Positions 1-7,543 of a stretch of DNA of 15,443 nucleotides are shown here, piece by piece; the stretch's first letter is position 1, and every line of letters begins with the position of its first letter. Source of the DNA: Alphaproteobacteria bacterium (GTDB lineage: Bacteria > Pseudomonadota > Alphaproteobacteria > Thalassobaculales > Thalassobaculaceae); NCBI GenBank assembly GCA_028822575.1, contig JAPKDN010000022.1, positions 1 through 15,443 of the forward strand, given 5' to 3'. The notes under the pieces were generated by a model. The model ran no database searches and was not told the DNA's origin. It saw only the letters and a list, made by a program, of their open reading frames with translations. A program made the translations under genes and the position numbers.

Positions 1-372
1 TTCATATTCGGCGCCATCTGTCCCACCTGCGGCACTGGCGCGGCCGTGGTCATGCTCCGATGCGATACCGTCGCTATGCAATGGCATCTCAATGAGATCG
101 CAACGCAGGTAGCACCCAGTGCGCATGCCGTCGTCCTGCTCGATCAAGCGGGTTGGCACACCACCGACAAGCTCGACCTGCCACCACGATCTCCGGAGTT
201 CAATCCCTTCGAGAACGTCTGAAAATATATGCGCGAGAACTGGCTCTCAAACCGCGTCTTCTCGTCGTAGGATCAAAGCCTCGCCACCTGCTGCGAGGCA
301 TGGATCCAAATCACTCAGGAACCGGGGACCATTATGCCCATCGAAACAAGAGATTGGGCCAACGAGTTCTAG
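1..372 (+). pseudogene. IS630-family transposase, C-terminal relic
   Basis: Frame 1 from the window edge reads as the catalytic C-terminal half of an IS630-type DDE transposase. It contains FGAICPTCGTGAAVV, then VVLLDQAGWH with the second catalytic Asp (nt 142-144), then PPRSPEFNPFENV with the catalytic Glu (nt 211-213), then a family-like tail (YMRENWLSNRVF, ETRDWANEF). The frame is broken by TGA at 220-222, in place of the Trp that usually follows ENV, and by TAG at 268-270. The normal end is TAG at 370-372. Between Asp and Glu there are only 22 residues, about ten fewer than usual; the 'NITLLPL' segment before PPRSPE is missing. The 5' half and the first Asp lie outside the window. The element is certainly non-functional. 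Its inverted-repeat ends could not be placed. Confidence 0.88.
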
Positions 373-701
373 TCAATGGGAAATTGTATACACCACACTC
401 CGAAAACCCCTTAGATAACTCAAGCCCGCCAAGGCTCAAATCAGGCGTTGCACTTAATGTGTGAATTTAGCGGGGCCAACGCACCAGGAATTAGGTCCTA
501 ACGTACAGTGAAGCTATTCGATAACCCTCCGAAAATGCACTGTTATCAATCGCATGCTACCGCCTGGTGGGTCGACCCCAACTTTCGCCGCGGCGATGGG
601 AATAGCTGAGATAACGTCGCGAAAACTTAACCGGATGCTACTGGACTTGATCCAGGCTCTCGAAGGGTCTTTTCGGCGGCGCCAGGTGTTCGCCTCCGCC
701 C
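373..701. other. intergenic region between transposase relic and Mo/FeS gene
   Basis: No convincing gene in either direction. It holds an 11-nt palindrome TTAGGTCCTAA (491-501), a GATAAC/GTTATC inverted pair (520-525 and 542-547) and a small hairpin CTGGACTTGATCCAG (641-655) that resembles a decayed dispersed palindrome. One of these could mark the end of the transposon relic, but no terminal repeat partner is visible. No U-tract terminator is seen downstream of the Mo/FeS gene stop at 702. Confidence 0.5.
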
Positions 702-3641
702 TCAAACCCGTGCCACCCGACACAGCAACGCCTTCAAATTGGTTTGCTCCGACACAGGGTCCCGTTGGCTTTTATCAGTCAGGAAGTTCACCGGTCGCCA
801 CGGATTGAACGGTTGGCGTTCGCCCCAGCCGATAGGCAGGAACACTGCGTGACGACGGATGCCGGGATAGACCCAGGCCAGGGCCTCGACGTTGCCATGG
901 GAGGTTTCGACCCTGACCCGCTCGCCATCGGTGATGCCAAGCTCGCTCGCGGTTTCCGGGTGCAGCTGGGCATAAAGATCCGGCCACATTTCCTGGGCCT
1001 GCCAAGCATAGTGGGTCCAGCTATGAAAATGCGGCGCGGCGGGTCGGCCGGTTAGTAGCTCCATGGTGAAACCCTCGGCCCGTAGCTTGGCGGCGGGCGA
1101 GGCTTCGTCGGGCTGGACGATCCGACCGCGTGGCGCGAAACCGCCGGCCGCGAAGGCACCAACAATCCCTTCGGCCGCGTCATCATCCAAAAGCTCGATA
1201 TGCGCGACGTCGAGTAGGCCCTCGGCCTCGCCGTAAAATTCAGGCAACGCCGATAGGCCATAAGGAGTGAACTTGGCTTCCAGCGCCTCGGTCCAAAACT
1301 CCAGTTTGCCGCTGGCGGTGGGAAAGCGATGCCCCTTGGGCGCGCCATGAGCGCTGGTGCCTTCCAGATAAAGCGTCTGGATTTCTGGTGCGTCTTCGTT
1401 CTCGACTGGGAAACGGACCCAGCGATAAGGCGAGGAATGCAGACGCTTTTGCGTTACACCGCGAAGCTGGATATTGCTGATAAGCGCCTCGTCCCAGAAC
1501 CGGGCGCTGTCTTTCCATTCCTCTCGAAGCACGTCTTCGTAACCAAAACGCTTGCCAAGCTCGATCCAGATCCAGCCATCGGGTTTGGCCTCGCCCGGTG
1601 GGTCGATCATCTGATCGATCCAAACGATGCGTCGGTCCTCGCAGGCCCGGCCAACCTCACCCTTTTCGATTCCGGTCGCGGCGGGGAGCACGTAATCGGC
1701 CCAGGCGCTGGTCTCGTTTGGAAAGATATCCACATGCACCAGTAGGTCCAGCGCGGCAAGCGCCCGGCGGGTCTCTTTCTGATCCGGCCACAGCGCCATC
1801 GGGTTGTTGTTCACGATCATCGCGCGCAACGGATAGGGCTTGTCCTGGAGCATCGCCTCGGTCCAACCGACGGGACTGGTGCGCAGTTTCGGGCGGGTGA
1901 TCTCGGTGACACGGTCGGCCGGTATATCGAGGTCGATCGGCAGCGATGCGGACATGTTGAAATACGCGCCACCAGCCCGGCCCCAATTGCCGGTTATCGC
2001 CGCCAAGAACATTAGTACCCGGTTGGATTGGGTGGAGTTGGTGTGCTGGTTCACGCCGCGGCTGCCATAGATGATGCAGCCATCAGCGGTGGCGATTTCC
2101 TTGGCCAGTCGGCGAATATCAGCGGCTGGAATATCGGCGATCGGAGCCGCCCATTCCGGTGTGTAGCCCTGGGCATTGATGAAATCGCGCCAATCCTCCC
2201 AGCCTAAGACCCAGTCTTGGCAGAACATCTGGTCGTGCAGATCCTGGGCGAAGATGTGATGGGCGACCGCGAGCGAGAGGGCCATGTCACCGCCGGGCCG
2301 GATCGGCAGATGCCAGTCGGCCTTCGAGGCGGTAACGGTCTGGCGCGGGTCTATGGCGATCATCCGGGCACCCTTCTTCAGGCGCCAATCGTTGATCATG
2401 CCGAAATGGACCGGCCGGGTCTCGGCCTGGTTGTCACCCCAATAGATATGTAGCGCTGCCGAACCCATATCGCTTTCGGTATAGGAATTACCTGGGCCGC
2501 TGTAGCCCTGGGTCATCGAATAGGCGAGGTTCTTGCCAGAGGAGCAGAATGGCTCTGTCGTCACATAGTTTGGTGTCCCCCAAAGCTTGGCGAACATTCG
2601 GATATAACCGCGATTGGTAAGCGTCCCGGTGCGGGTGCCGGAGAACAACCCCAGCGCTTCCGGGCCATGTTTGGCGCGGATGGCTTCCAGCTTGGCGCTG
2701 ATTTCGTCCAATGCCTGTTCCCAGGAAATTGGCTCGAAGGTGTTCTCACCACGATCGCCGACCCGTTTCAGGGGTTGGGTCAGGCGCTCGGTGCTGGAAT
2801 AAAGCTGAAGCGAAAGCTGTGATTTCGGGCAGACCCGGCCCTCCAGTACCGGGTCCTCTTCGTTGCCGGTGACCTTGACCAGCTTGCCGTCGTGGAAATG
2901 GAACTTGGTGGTGCAACTGTTGAAACAGATGTTGCAGCCGCCCGGCTCCACCCGGTCGGCCAACCGTTCTTCGCGTGGCACCCCGTAAGGATAAGCCGTC
3001 GCGTCGGAACGCATCTCGTGACCCGGATCGATTACCGCCGGGGTGTTTCTTTGCCCCGCATCCATCCCCGGCGTTGCCGGGTTCTCGCGGTCGAGATAGA
3101 TCGTCGCCGGACCGAGCAGAAACGGATCGTTGTCGATGCGCCGCCTTCCGGCTTCCGTGGCTTGGGCGTTGAGTGCGTCGCGGGGCCCGAAGCTGATCGC
3201 CTTTGTCGGACAAACCGAGGCACAGGCGGTGGTCGGCGCGCCGTCGGCTCGGCGCTCGCTACAGAGGTCGCATTTCACCGCGTGATGGCCGCCCGCGTCA
3301 TAGCCCATGGCGCCATAGGGACAGGCGGTTACGCATTCACCGCAGCCGACACAGAGGTCTTCGTTGATTTGGACGATACCGGTTTCCGGGTCCTTGGTGA
3401 TCGCCTTGGGCTCCACTGGGCAGGCGCGTAGGCAGGCCGGCCGGTCGCAGTGCTGGCAGGAGAGCGCCAGGAAATCCAGCGGCGCCCGGTCGCCATTCGC
3501 CTCCGAGGCCTCACCGCCAAGCCAGACCACCCGATTGTGGCGTTCCCCCGGCCCCAGCGCGTGCTCCGCCTTGCAGGCCACCTCGCAGCTTTTGCAACCG
3601 GTACAGCGTTCCAGATCGATCATCAGCGCCAGACGGCTCAT
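702..3641 (-). CDS. fused four-cluster ferredoxin / molybdopterin oxidoreductase (DMSO reductase superfamily)
   Basis: A 979-residue fusion of what are normally two subunits. Residues 1-155 form a DmsB/PhsB-like electron-transfer module with four [4Fe-4S] sites: C13/C16/C19/C23, C62/C65/C70/C74, C97/C100/C103/C107 and C124/C127/C140/C144. After a linker (about 155-230) comes the molybdopterin catalytic subunit with its own FS0 cluster (C236, C239, C243, C271). C366, in TTEPFCSSGK, is the likely Mo ligand, as in PhsA/TtrA-type enzymes. The C-terminal MGD-binding domain starts near 855 (TGRPAAPHFHSWT). There is no twin-arginine or other signal peptide, so a cytoplasmic active site is expected. 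The start is ATG at 3641, because the frame upstream of it is an out-of-frame shadow of the membrane-subunit gene. GGAG lies 8 nt upstream, and the start overlaps the previous stop as ATGA. Electrons would leave through the heme subunit encoded just upstream. The substrate cannot be read from sequence; sulfite or another sulfur compound is possible given the TauD-type neighbour. Confidence 0.9.
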   Translation of the reverse strand: MSRLALMIDLERCTGCKSCEVACKAEHALGPGERHNRVVWLGGEASEANGDRAPLDFLALSCQHCDRPACLRACPVEPKAITKDPETGIVQINEDLCVGCGECVTACPYGAMGYDAGGHHAVKCDLCSERRADGAPTTACASVCPTKAISFGPRDALNAQATEAGRRRIDNDPFLLGPATIYLDRENPATPGMDAGQRNTPAVIDPGHEMRSDATAYPYGVPREERLADRVEPGGCNICFNSCTTKFHFHDGKLVKVTGNEEDPVLEGRVCPKSQLSLQLYSSTERLTQPLKRVGDRGENTFEPISWEQALDEISAKLEAIRAKHGPEALGLFSGTRTGTLTNRGYIRMFAKLWGTPNYVTTEPFCSSGKNLAYSMTQGYSGPGNSYTESDMGSAALHIYWGDNQAETRPVHFGMINDWRLKKGARMIAIDPRQTVTASKADWHLPIRPGGDMALSLAVAHHIFAQDLHDQMFCQDWVLGWEDWRDFINAQGYTPEWAAPIADIPAADIRRLAKEIATADGCIIYGSRGVNQHTNSTQSNRVLMFLAAITGNWGRAGGAYFNMSASLPIDLDIPADRVTEITRPKLRTSPVGWTEAMLQDKPYPLRAMIVNNNPMALWPDQKETRRALAALDLLVHVDIFPNETSAWADYVLPAATGIEKGEVGRACEDRRIVWIDQMIDPPGEAKPDGWIWIELGKRFGYEDVLREEWKDSARFWDEALISNIQLRGVTQKRLHSSPYRWVRFPVENEDAPEIQTLYLEGTSAHGAPKGHRFPTASGKLEFWTEALEAKFTPYGLSALPEFYGEAEGLLDVAHIELLDDDAAEGIVGAFAAGGFAPRGRIVQPDEASPAAKLRAEGFTMELLTGRPAAPHFHSWTHYAWQAQEMWPDLYAQLHPETASELGITDGERVRVETSHGNVEALAWVYPGIRRHAVFLPIGWGERQPFNPWRPVNFLTDKSQRDPVSEQTNLKALLCRVARV

Positions 3642-4435
3642 GAGCCCCACTCCGCGAGATGCCACCAATAGATCTTCCAGCCATCGGCGACATAGCCGGC
3701 GAAGAAGGTGACGGTGACGATGTGGATCACAAGCCCGGCCACGAACCCCCAGGCGAGAAGCCGATGCAGGATCCGCCAATAGGCCTGGGCTGGCGAAACT
3801 GTCGCCCGAGTGCCGATAAGACGATGCTCTTCCACCACCGCGCGGTGATAGGTGAAGGCTTGGCCTGGTGTCGCAAGCCAATGACGCGGTTGTAACGAGA
3901 AGGTGGCCTCTTGCGCCGCCGGGGCGATCAACCGCAGGAGGTTTTGTTTTTCCGTGATGAGCGCGGCCAGTCGCGTCCGGACCGCCTCGTCCGGCTTGGA
4001 GAAGCCAGCCATCTTGGTCCCAAAAGTCCGAGCCATGCGTTTGGAGCCGACAAGCCGCGACCATACGCCAAGGCCGATCAGACCGGCCAAGATCACCAGC
4101 AGCAGGCTGGGTATTTCGAGCATGGTTCCCGTCGAATGGATCGAAACCAAAACAGTCCCGGCGCTGGCCAGCCAGACGTGAGAGCGAAATCCCGCCTTGC
4201 CGGGATGCCCGGCTTTCTTCCTCAGAACAGCGACGAAAGATAGGCCAAGCAAAAGCGCGCCGCCGATCGCGACTGATTGCAACAAGGGACCGCCCGGGCG
4301 TCCGAGGTCTTCGGGAAGAGCCGGGGTCACGACCAGACCGAGCAACGTGATCCCAATCGCCGCGATGACGATGCCGGCGAGGCGTGAGTTGGGAAGATCG
4401 GTGTTCGAGCCGGGGGCCGATTGGCCTGTCAGCAC
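3638..4435 (-). CDS. di-heme cytochrome b-type membrane subunit of the Mo/FeS enzyme
   Basis: A 265-residue protein with about five membrane helices (near 19-40, 52-71, 86-105, 106-128, 226-248) and a roughly 95-residue soluble loop between helices 4 and 5. Helix 3 carries H86 and H100, and helix 5 carries H224 and H238. Both pairs are His-X13-His, the spacing that holds two stacked b hemes in cytochrome b and ferric-reductase-like proteins. This is not the DmsC/NrfD fold usual for Mo/FeS complexes. The likely role is to anchor the fused Mo/FeS protein and pass its electrons to quinone. The start is GTG at 4435, preceded by AAGGG about 9 nt upstream, and it overlaps the dioxygenase gene by 7 nt. 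The stop overlaps the next ATG by 4 nt. Three-way overlap argues for coupled translation and a shared complex or pathway. The family name is not certain; the heme-ligand pattern is directly visible. Confidence 0.82.
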   Translation of the reverse strand: MLTGQSAPGSNTDLPNSRLAGIVIAAIGITLLGLVVTPALPEDLGRPGGPLLQSVAIGGALLLGLSFVAVLRKKAGHPGKAGFRSHVWLASAGTVLVSIHSTGTMLEIPSLLLVILAGLIGLGVWSRLVGSKRMARTFGTKMAGFSKPDEAVRTRLAALITEKQNLLRLIAPAAQEATFSLQPRHWLATPGQAFTYHRAVVEEHRLIGTRATVSPAQAYWRILHRLLAWGFVAGLVIHIVTVTFFAGYVADGWKIYWWHLAEWGS

Positions 4436-5265
4436 GGCTGGTCACCCTTGATGGTGATCCGCTGCATGTGCCGGCGTTGCCCGGCATAGTCGTTCACGGC
4501 GTGATGCATTGTCGTTCGATTGTCCCATACCGCGATCGAGCCGGCCCGCCAGCGAAACCGACAGGTGAACTCGGGCCGGATCATGTGATCGCAAAGATAG
4601 TCGATAATCGGCGTGCTTTCCTCGACCTTCATGTCCTTGAAGCGCGCCGTGTGGGAGCGGTTCACATAGATCGATTGTCGCCCGGTCTCGGGGTGCGTGC
4701 GAACCACCGGATGCTCGCTCTCATAGGTCTCGGCCTTGGGCTGAAACGTGCCCTTCATCGCGTCGAGCCTCGCCATGCCCGCCGCGCGCCCACCTTGATA
4801 GCCCTTCTCGGAGGAGTTTACCCCGACCAACCCGGCCAGCAGCTCCTTCATACCATCCGAGAGCGCCTCATAGGCCATGGTCGTGTTCGCGAACAGGGTG
4901 TCGCCGCCAGCCTCGGGAACTTCCAATCCATAGAGCGTGGTGCCGAGGGCCGGGCATTCCATATAACTGGTATCGGAATGCCAGGAGCCGCCGAAATTCT
5001 TGGTATCGGCCTCGGTCTTGATGATCTCTATTACCTCGGGGTTGTCCGGCAGGCCCTTGATGAAGGGATAGATATCCGGCTCCCCGAAAAGGTTCGCGAA
5101 GCGCACGAATTCCGGCGGCGTCAGTTTCTGGTCCCGAAAGAACAGCACGCGATGCGCCAGAAAGGCGTCATGGACCTTGGCGGCGTCGCTGTTCGACAGC
5201 TCGCCCGAGAGATCAACGCCGGCGATTTCCGCGCCCAGCGCGCCGGAGATGGGGGTGATATGCAT
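4429..5265 (-). CDS. TauD/TfdA-family Fe(II)/2-oxoglutarate-dependent dioxygenase
   Basis: A 278-residue, full-length member of the TauD/TfdA family. The Fe(II) facial triad is visible: H96 and D98 in WHSDTS, and H254 in DNRTTMHHAVNDY. R269 in RRHMQRITI is the 2-oxoglutarate anchor, and T108-T110 lies in the usual substrate-side loop. These enzymes hydroxylate a carbon next to a sulfonate, ether, amine or similar group using O2 and 2-oxoglutarate; the classic products are sulfite plus an aldehyde from taurine. The His that contacts taurine sulfonate in E. coli TauD (H70) aligns here with Pro in EPDIYP, although the nearby Tyr is kept. Taurine itself is therefore doubtful, and another sulfonate, sulfate ester or aryloxy acid is equally possible. 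GGAAG sits 7 nt before the ATG. It is the first gene of an overlapping operon with the heme b and Mo/FeS genes. Confidence 0.92.
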   Translation of the reverse strand: MHITPISGALGAEIAGVDLSGELSNSDAAKVHDAFLAHRVLFFRDQKLTPPEFVRFANLFGEPDIYPFIKGLPDNPEVIEIIKTEADTKNFGGSWHSDTSYMECPALGTTLYGLEVPEAGGDTLFANTTMAYEALSDGMKELLAGLVGVNSSEKGYQGGRAAGMARLDAMKGTFQPKAETYESEHPVVRTHPETGRQSIYVNRSHTARFKDMKVEESTPIIDYLCDHMIRPEFTCRFRWRAGSIAVWDNRTTMHHAVNDYAGQRRHMQRITIKGDQPC

Positions 5266-5626
5266 GAACGGACTTCCATGTGATGGCCTCGACCCAGGGT
5301 AAACCCCCGAGCCCCATCATGAAAAGACCAGCCAGCGGATGATGGCCTGACTATGGTCGATTCATTGTCTAACTCAGCGTTAACATGAAGCTTGGATAGG
5401 CCATCTCGAAGTGTGCGCGCGCGCCCAGGAGTGGCTAATTTGTGGGCCTTTCAGCGGCTACTTTTCTTCACCTGTCACCCCGGCCTTCGCCGGGATGACA
5501 GGGTTTTGGATATGAGGTAGCGAAGGTCTCCATGCGGGGTGGCGAGGATTGGTAGGCCGAAAGCCTAGGCATCTTCGCCATAACGCCCTTTTGCGCCATC
5601 TTCCCGGCGGGGAAACCAACGCGCGC
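5266..5626. other. intergenic region upstream of the dioxygenase operon
   Basis: About 360 nt without a credible gene. It should hold the promoter of the leftward dioxygenase operon, but no clean -35/-10 pair or operator half-sites could be picked with confidence. It contains a dispersed palindrome near its middle. A 66-codon leftward frame (5458-5658) reads through the palindrome and gives the typical spurious VIPAKAG peptide; it is not a gene. Confidence 0.5.
5471..5502. repeat. dispersed GC-rich palindrome (hairpin)
   Basis: Two 14-nt arms pair around a 4-nt CTTC loop with a single C/A mismatch (5478/5495). The core is CCCCGGC...GCCGGG flanked by TGTCA/TGACA. This matches the widespread small palindromic intergenic repeats of alphaproteobacteria, which translate as VIPAKAG. 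It lies between the hydratase stop and the dioxygenase start and could act as an mRNA-end hairpin for the hydratase transcript. There is no T-run on that strand, so a true rho-independent terminator is not supported. Confidence 0.8.
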
Positions 5627-6403
5627 TTATTTCGCTTCCAGCGCGATCTCGATGGCACCGTAATCGCCGAAAGTGGCGACCGCCGAGCTTCCGGGCGTTA
5701 ACTCCCGCAGCATCGTCGCGCTGCCGGTGGTGACAAACTGCCCGGCGGTGAGGCCGATGCCCCGGTCCGACAGCTCGTTCGCCAGCCAGCGCAATGTATC
5801 GACCGGATCGTGGCGCGGCATCGGGTTGGCCGGCTCCTTGGCGCCGCCATCGATGCGCAACTCCACCAGGATATCAAGCAACGAGATCCCGTACCAATCC
5901 GCGACCTGGGGACCGGCGACAAGGCCGGCGCCGGCGGAATTATCGGCGATGATCGCGAGCCGCTGATGCTCGGTATCCGGGATATGCATACCATTGGCGA
6001 AGCGGGTGCCGACGATCTCGATAGTGAAGGTGAGGATCGCGGCGTCCATCACCTCTTCGCGCTCGTACGGAGCCTCGCGCACCGGCAGGTCTCGGGTGAC
6101 CTGAAAGCCGATCTCGCATTCCAGCGCCGGGCGGTGCCTTGTCTGACGTGCCGGCAAGGTGGGGCCATCGTGATAGCAATGGGACGCGAAGACCCGCCCG
6201 ATCATCGGTCCCGGCGCGCCGGCTACCTTCCAGCCGACCACGGGATCGCCGATCACCGCGGCCATAGCGGTCTGGATCGCCGCCGCCTCGGTGAAATCAC
6301 CCGGATAGAGGTAGCTTGGTAGGCCTTCCAATAGCGCCGACTGGCTCCAGGCACCGGCCAGCAGGGTGCCTGCCTTGGCGATATCGTCTTCACTCATAGC
6401 CAT
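5627..6403 (-). CDS. 2-oxopent-4-enoate hydratase / fumarylacetoacetase-fold enzyme (MhpD-like)
   Basis: A 258-residue protein, the usual length for MhpD/HpaH/DmpE hydratases and related decarboxylases. Family marks include GWKVAGAP (K59), the metal-binding acid pair in ALECEIGF (E95, E97), the third acid E129 in FTIEIVGTR, DNSAGAGLVAG (154-164) and GQFVTTGSAT (221-230). These enzymes add water to a 2-oxo-4-enoic acid in ring-cleavage (meta-cleavage) pathways, with Mg or Mn in the active site. The 'IVDSR' motif of true hydratases is here 'IVGTR', so the exact substrate may differ. The ATG at 6403 has AAAGGA about 7 nt upstream; a second ATG two codons in (6397) is a minor alternative. It follows the LLM monooxygenase after 12 nt, so the two are almost certainly co-transcribed. 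Confidence 0.85.
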   Translation of the reverse strand: MAMSEDDIAKAGTLLAGAWSQSALLEGLPSYLYPGDFTEAAAIQTAMAAVIGDPVVGWKVAGAPGPMIGRVFASHCYHDGPTLPARQTRHRPALECEIGFQVTRDLPVREAPYEREEVMDAAILTFTIEIVGTRFANGMHIPDTEHQRLAIIADNSAGAGLVAGPQVADWYGISLLDILVELRIDGGAKEPANPMPRHDPVDTLRWLANELSDRGIGLTAGQFVTTGSATMLRELTPGSSAVATFGDYGAIEIALEAK

Positions 6404-6415
6404 GGAGTGGTCCTT

Positions 6416-7528
6416 TCACTCGGCGGCGGCGCGCCCGGCCTCGGCATGGTGCGAGAAGGCCGGCATCACGTCTTCGGCCAGCATTGTCAAGGAGCGGCGG
6501 CAGAATGCGTGGTCATCCCATTCATGGGCCATGGCGGTAAGCACGCCGAAATGCCCGGTCAGATCCCGCAGGGCCACGAGCTTGTCGGTGACAGTACTGG
6601 CCGAACCCCAGGTGCATTGGTCGATAGCGACTTCTTCCCAGGTGATATTCTCGGGGTTTTCATAGCCCTGCGGCGCCACGTATTTGGTCAGCCCGCGCGA
6701 TTTGATCGAGGTGAGAAAATACTGATACCAGTAGGCCATTGGTCCATCCGGGTTCAGCACATAGTCGCGCGCCTCCTGGTCGCTCGGCGCTACCACGATG
6801 CTGCGCGAGACCCGCCAGATATTCGGATCGGCCCGACGGCCAGCCTGCTCACAGCCCTCGGCATAGGTTTCCCAATGGCTGGAGGTGTAACGCGGGTGCA
6901 GGAAAGCGGCGCCGGAGATCGGGATCCAGCCGCGCTCTCCTGCCATTTTCGCACTACCGGATTTCGGTGACATGATCGAGATCGCGATCGGTGGGTGCGG
7001 TTGCTGGAACGGTTTGACGAAATGGCCGACACCGAAGTCGCTTCTGGCCATGTCCTGGATCTTGACGTTCCAGTATTTGCCTTTGCGGTTATAGGGCGGC
7101 TCTCCGTCCCAGATGGCCAGGATATGTTCCATCGACTCGCGGACCATGTCGCCGCGATCGGTATCGCCGCCAACCTCAAACAATTCGACATCTGAGGACA
7201 GGCTGCCGGTGCCGATACCCATCTGGAACCGGCCCTTCGAGAGATGATCGAATAGTGCTGCCTGTCCGGCGACCTGGGCTGGATGATGGTTAGGCAGACA
7301 AAACACCCCGGTACCAAGCTTGATGTTCTTAGTCTCGCCGAGGAGCGTGGCGAGAAACACCAGCGGCGCGGTAATCGGCTCGACCGTTGCCGAGGCGTGT
7401 TCGCCAACCCAAGCTTCCTCAAAACCGAGTTTCTCGGCCAACAGGATCGCCTGGCGGTCCTCGTCCAGAACTTGGGTCTGATCCCGTTTCGGATCGTGCA
7501 CGGGCTGCATGAACATTCCAAGGCGCAT
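6416..7528 (-). CDS. LLM-class flavin-dependent monooxygenase (luciferase-like, limonene 1,2-monooxygenase type)
   Basis: A 370-residue bacterial-luciferase-fold protein. Typical segments are MRLGMFMQPVHDP at the N-terminus, EAWVGEHA (38-45), LGTGVFCLPNHHPAQVA (71-87), LSKGRFQMGIGTGSL (96-110) and RGDMVRESMEHILAIWDG (125-142). Enzymes of this class use reduced FMN supplied by a separate reductase, plus O2, to oxygenate terpenes, aromatics, sulfonates or alkanes. No reductase gene is visible nearby. The frame is open 35 codons further upstream, but ATG 7528 is chosen because GAGGAGG lies 8 nt before it and the family N-terminus begins exactly there. The hydratase gene follows after 12 nt, so an oxygenated and ring-opened product could pass to it. 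The substrate is unknown. Confidence 0.9.
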   Translation of the reverse strand: MRLGMFMQPVHDPKRDQTQVLDEDRQAILLAEKLGFEEAWVGEHASATVEPITAPLVFLATLLGETKNIKLGTGVFCLPNHHPAQVAGQAALFDHLSKGRFQMGIGTGSLSSDVELFEVGGDTDRGDMVRESMEHILAIWDGEPPYNRKGKYWNVKIQDMARSDFGVGHFVKPFQQPHPPIAISIMSPKSGSAKMAGERGWIPISGAAFLHPRYTSSHWETYAEGCEQAGRRADPNIWRVSRSIVVAPSDQEARDYVLNPDGPMAYWYQYFLTSIKSRGLTKYVAPQGYENPENITWEEVAIDQCTWGSASTVTDKLVALRDLTGHFGVLTAMAHEWDDHAFCRRSLTMLAEDVMPAFSHHAEAGRAAAE

Positions 7529-7536
7529 GGTGCTGG

Positions 7537-7543
7537 CCTCCTC
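7537..7543 (-). promoter_or_regulatory. strong Shine-Dalgarno that fixes the monooxygenase start
   Basis: On the minus strand GAGGAGG lies 8 nt before ATG 7528. It decides between this start and an in-frame upstream ATG at 7633. Confidence 0.75.

Noticed and set aside
3642..4487. Upstream extension of the Mo/FeS reading frame to 4487 (1261 codons)
   Set aside because: It covers the heme-subunit gene in another frame, has no family-like sequence, and the ferredoxin module plainly begins at ATG 3641 with a ribosome site.
4384..5283. 299-codon rightward frame opposite the dioxygenase gene
   Set aside because: The antisense strand has complete TauD motifs; this frame has none and is a product of GC-rich codon bias.
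5458..5658. 66-codon leftward frame through the palindrome
   Set aside because: The VIPAKAG peptide is the usual false translation of this repeat type.
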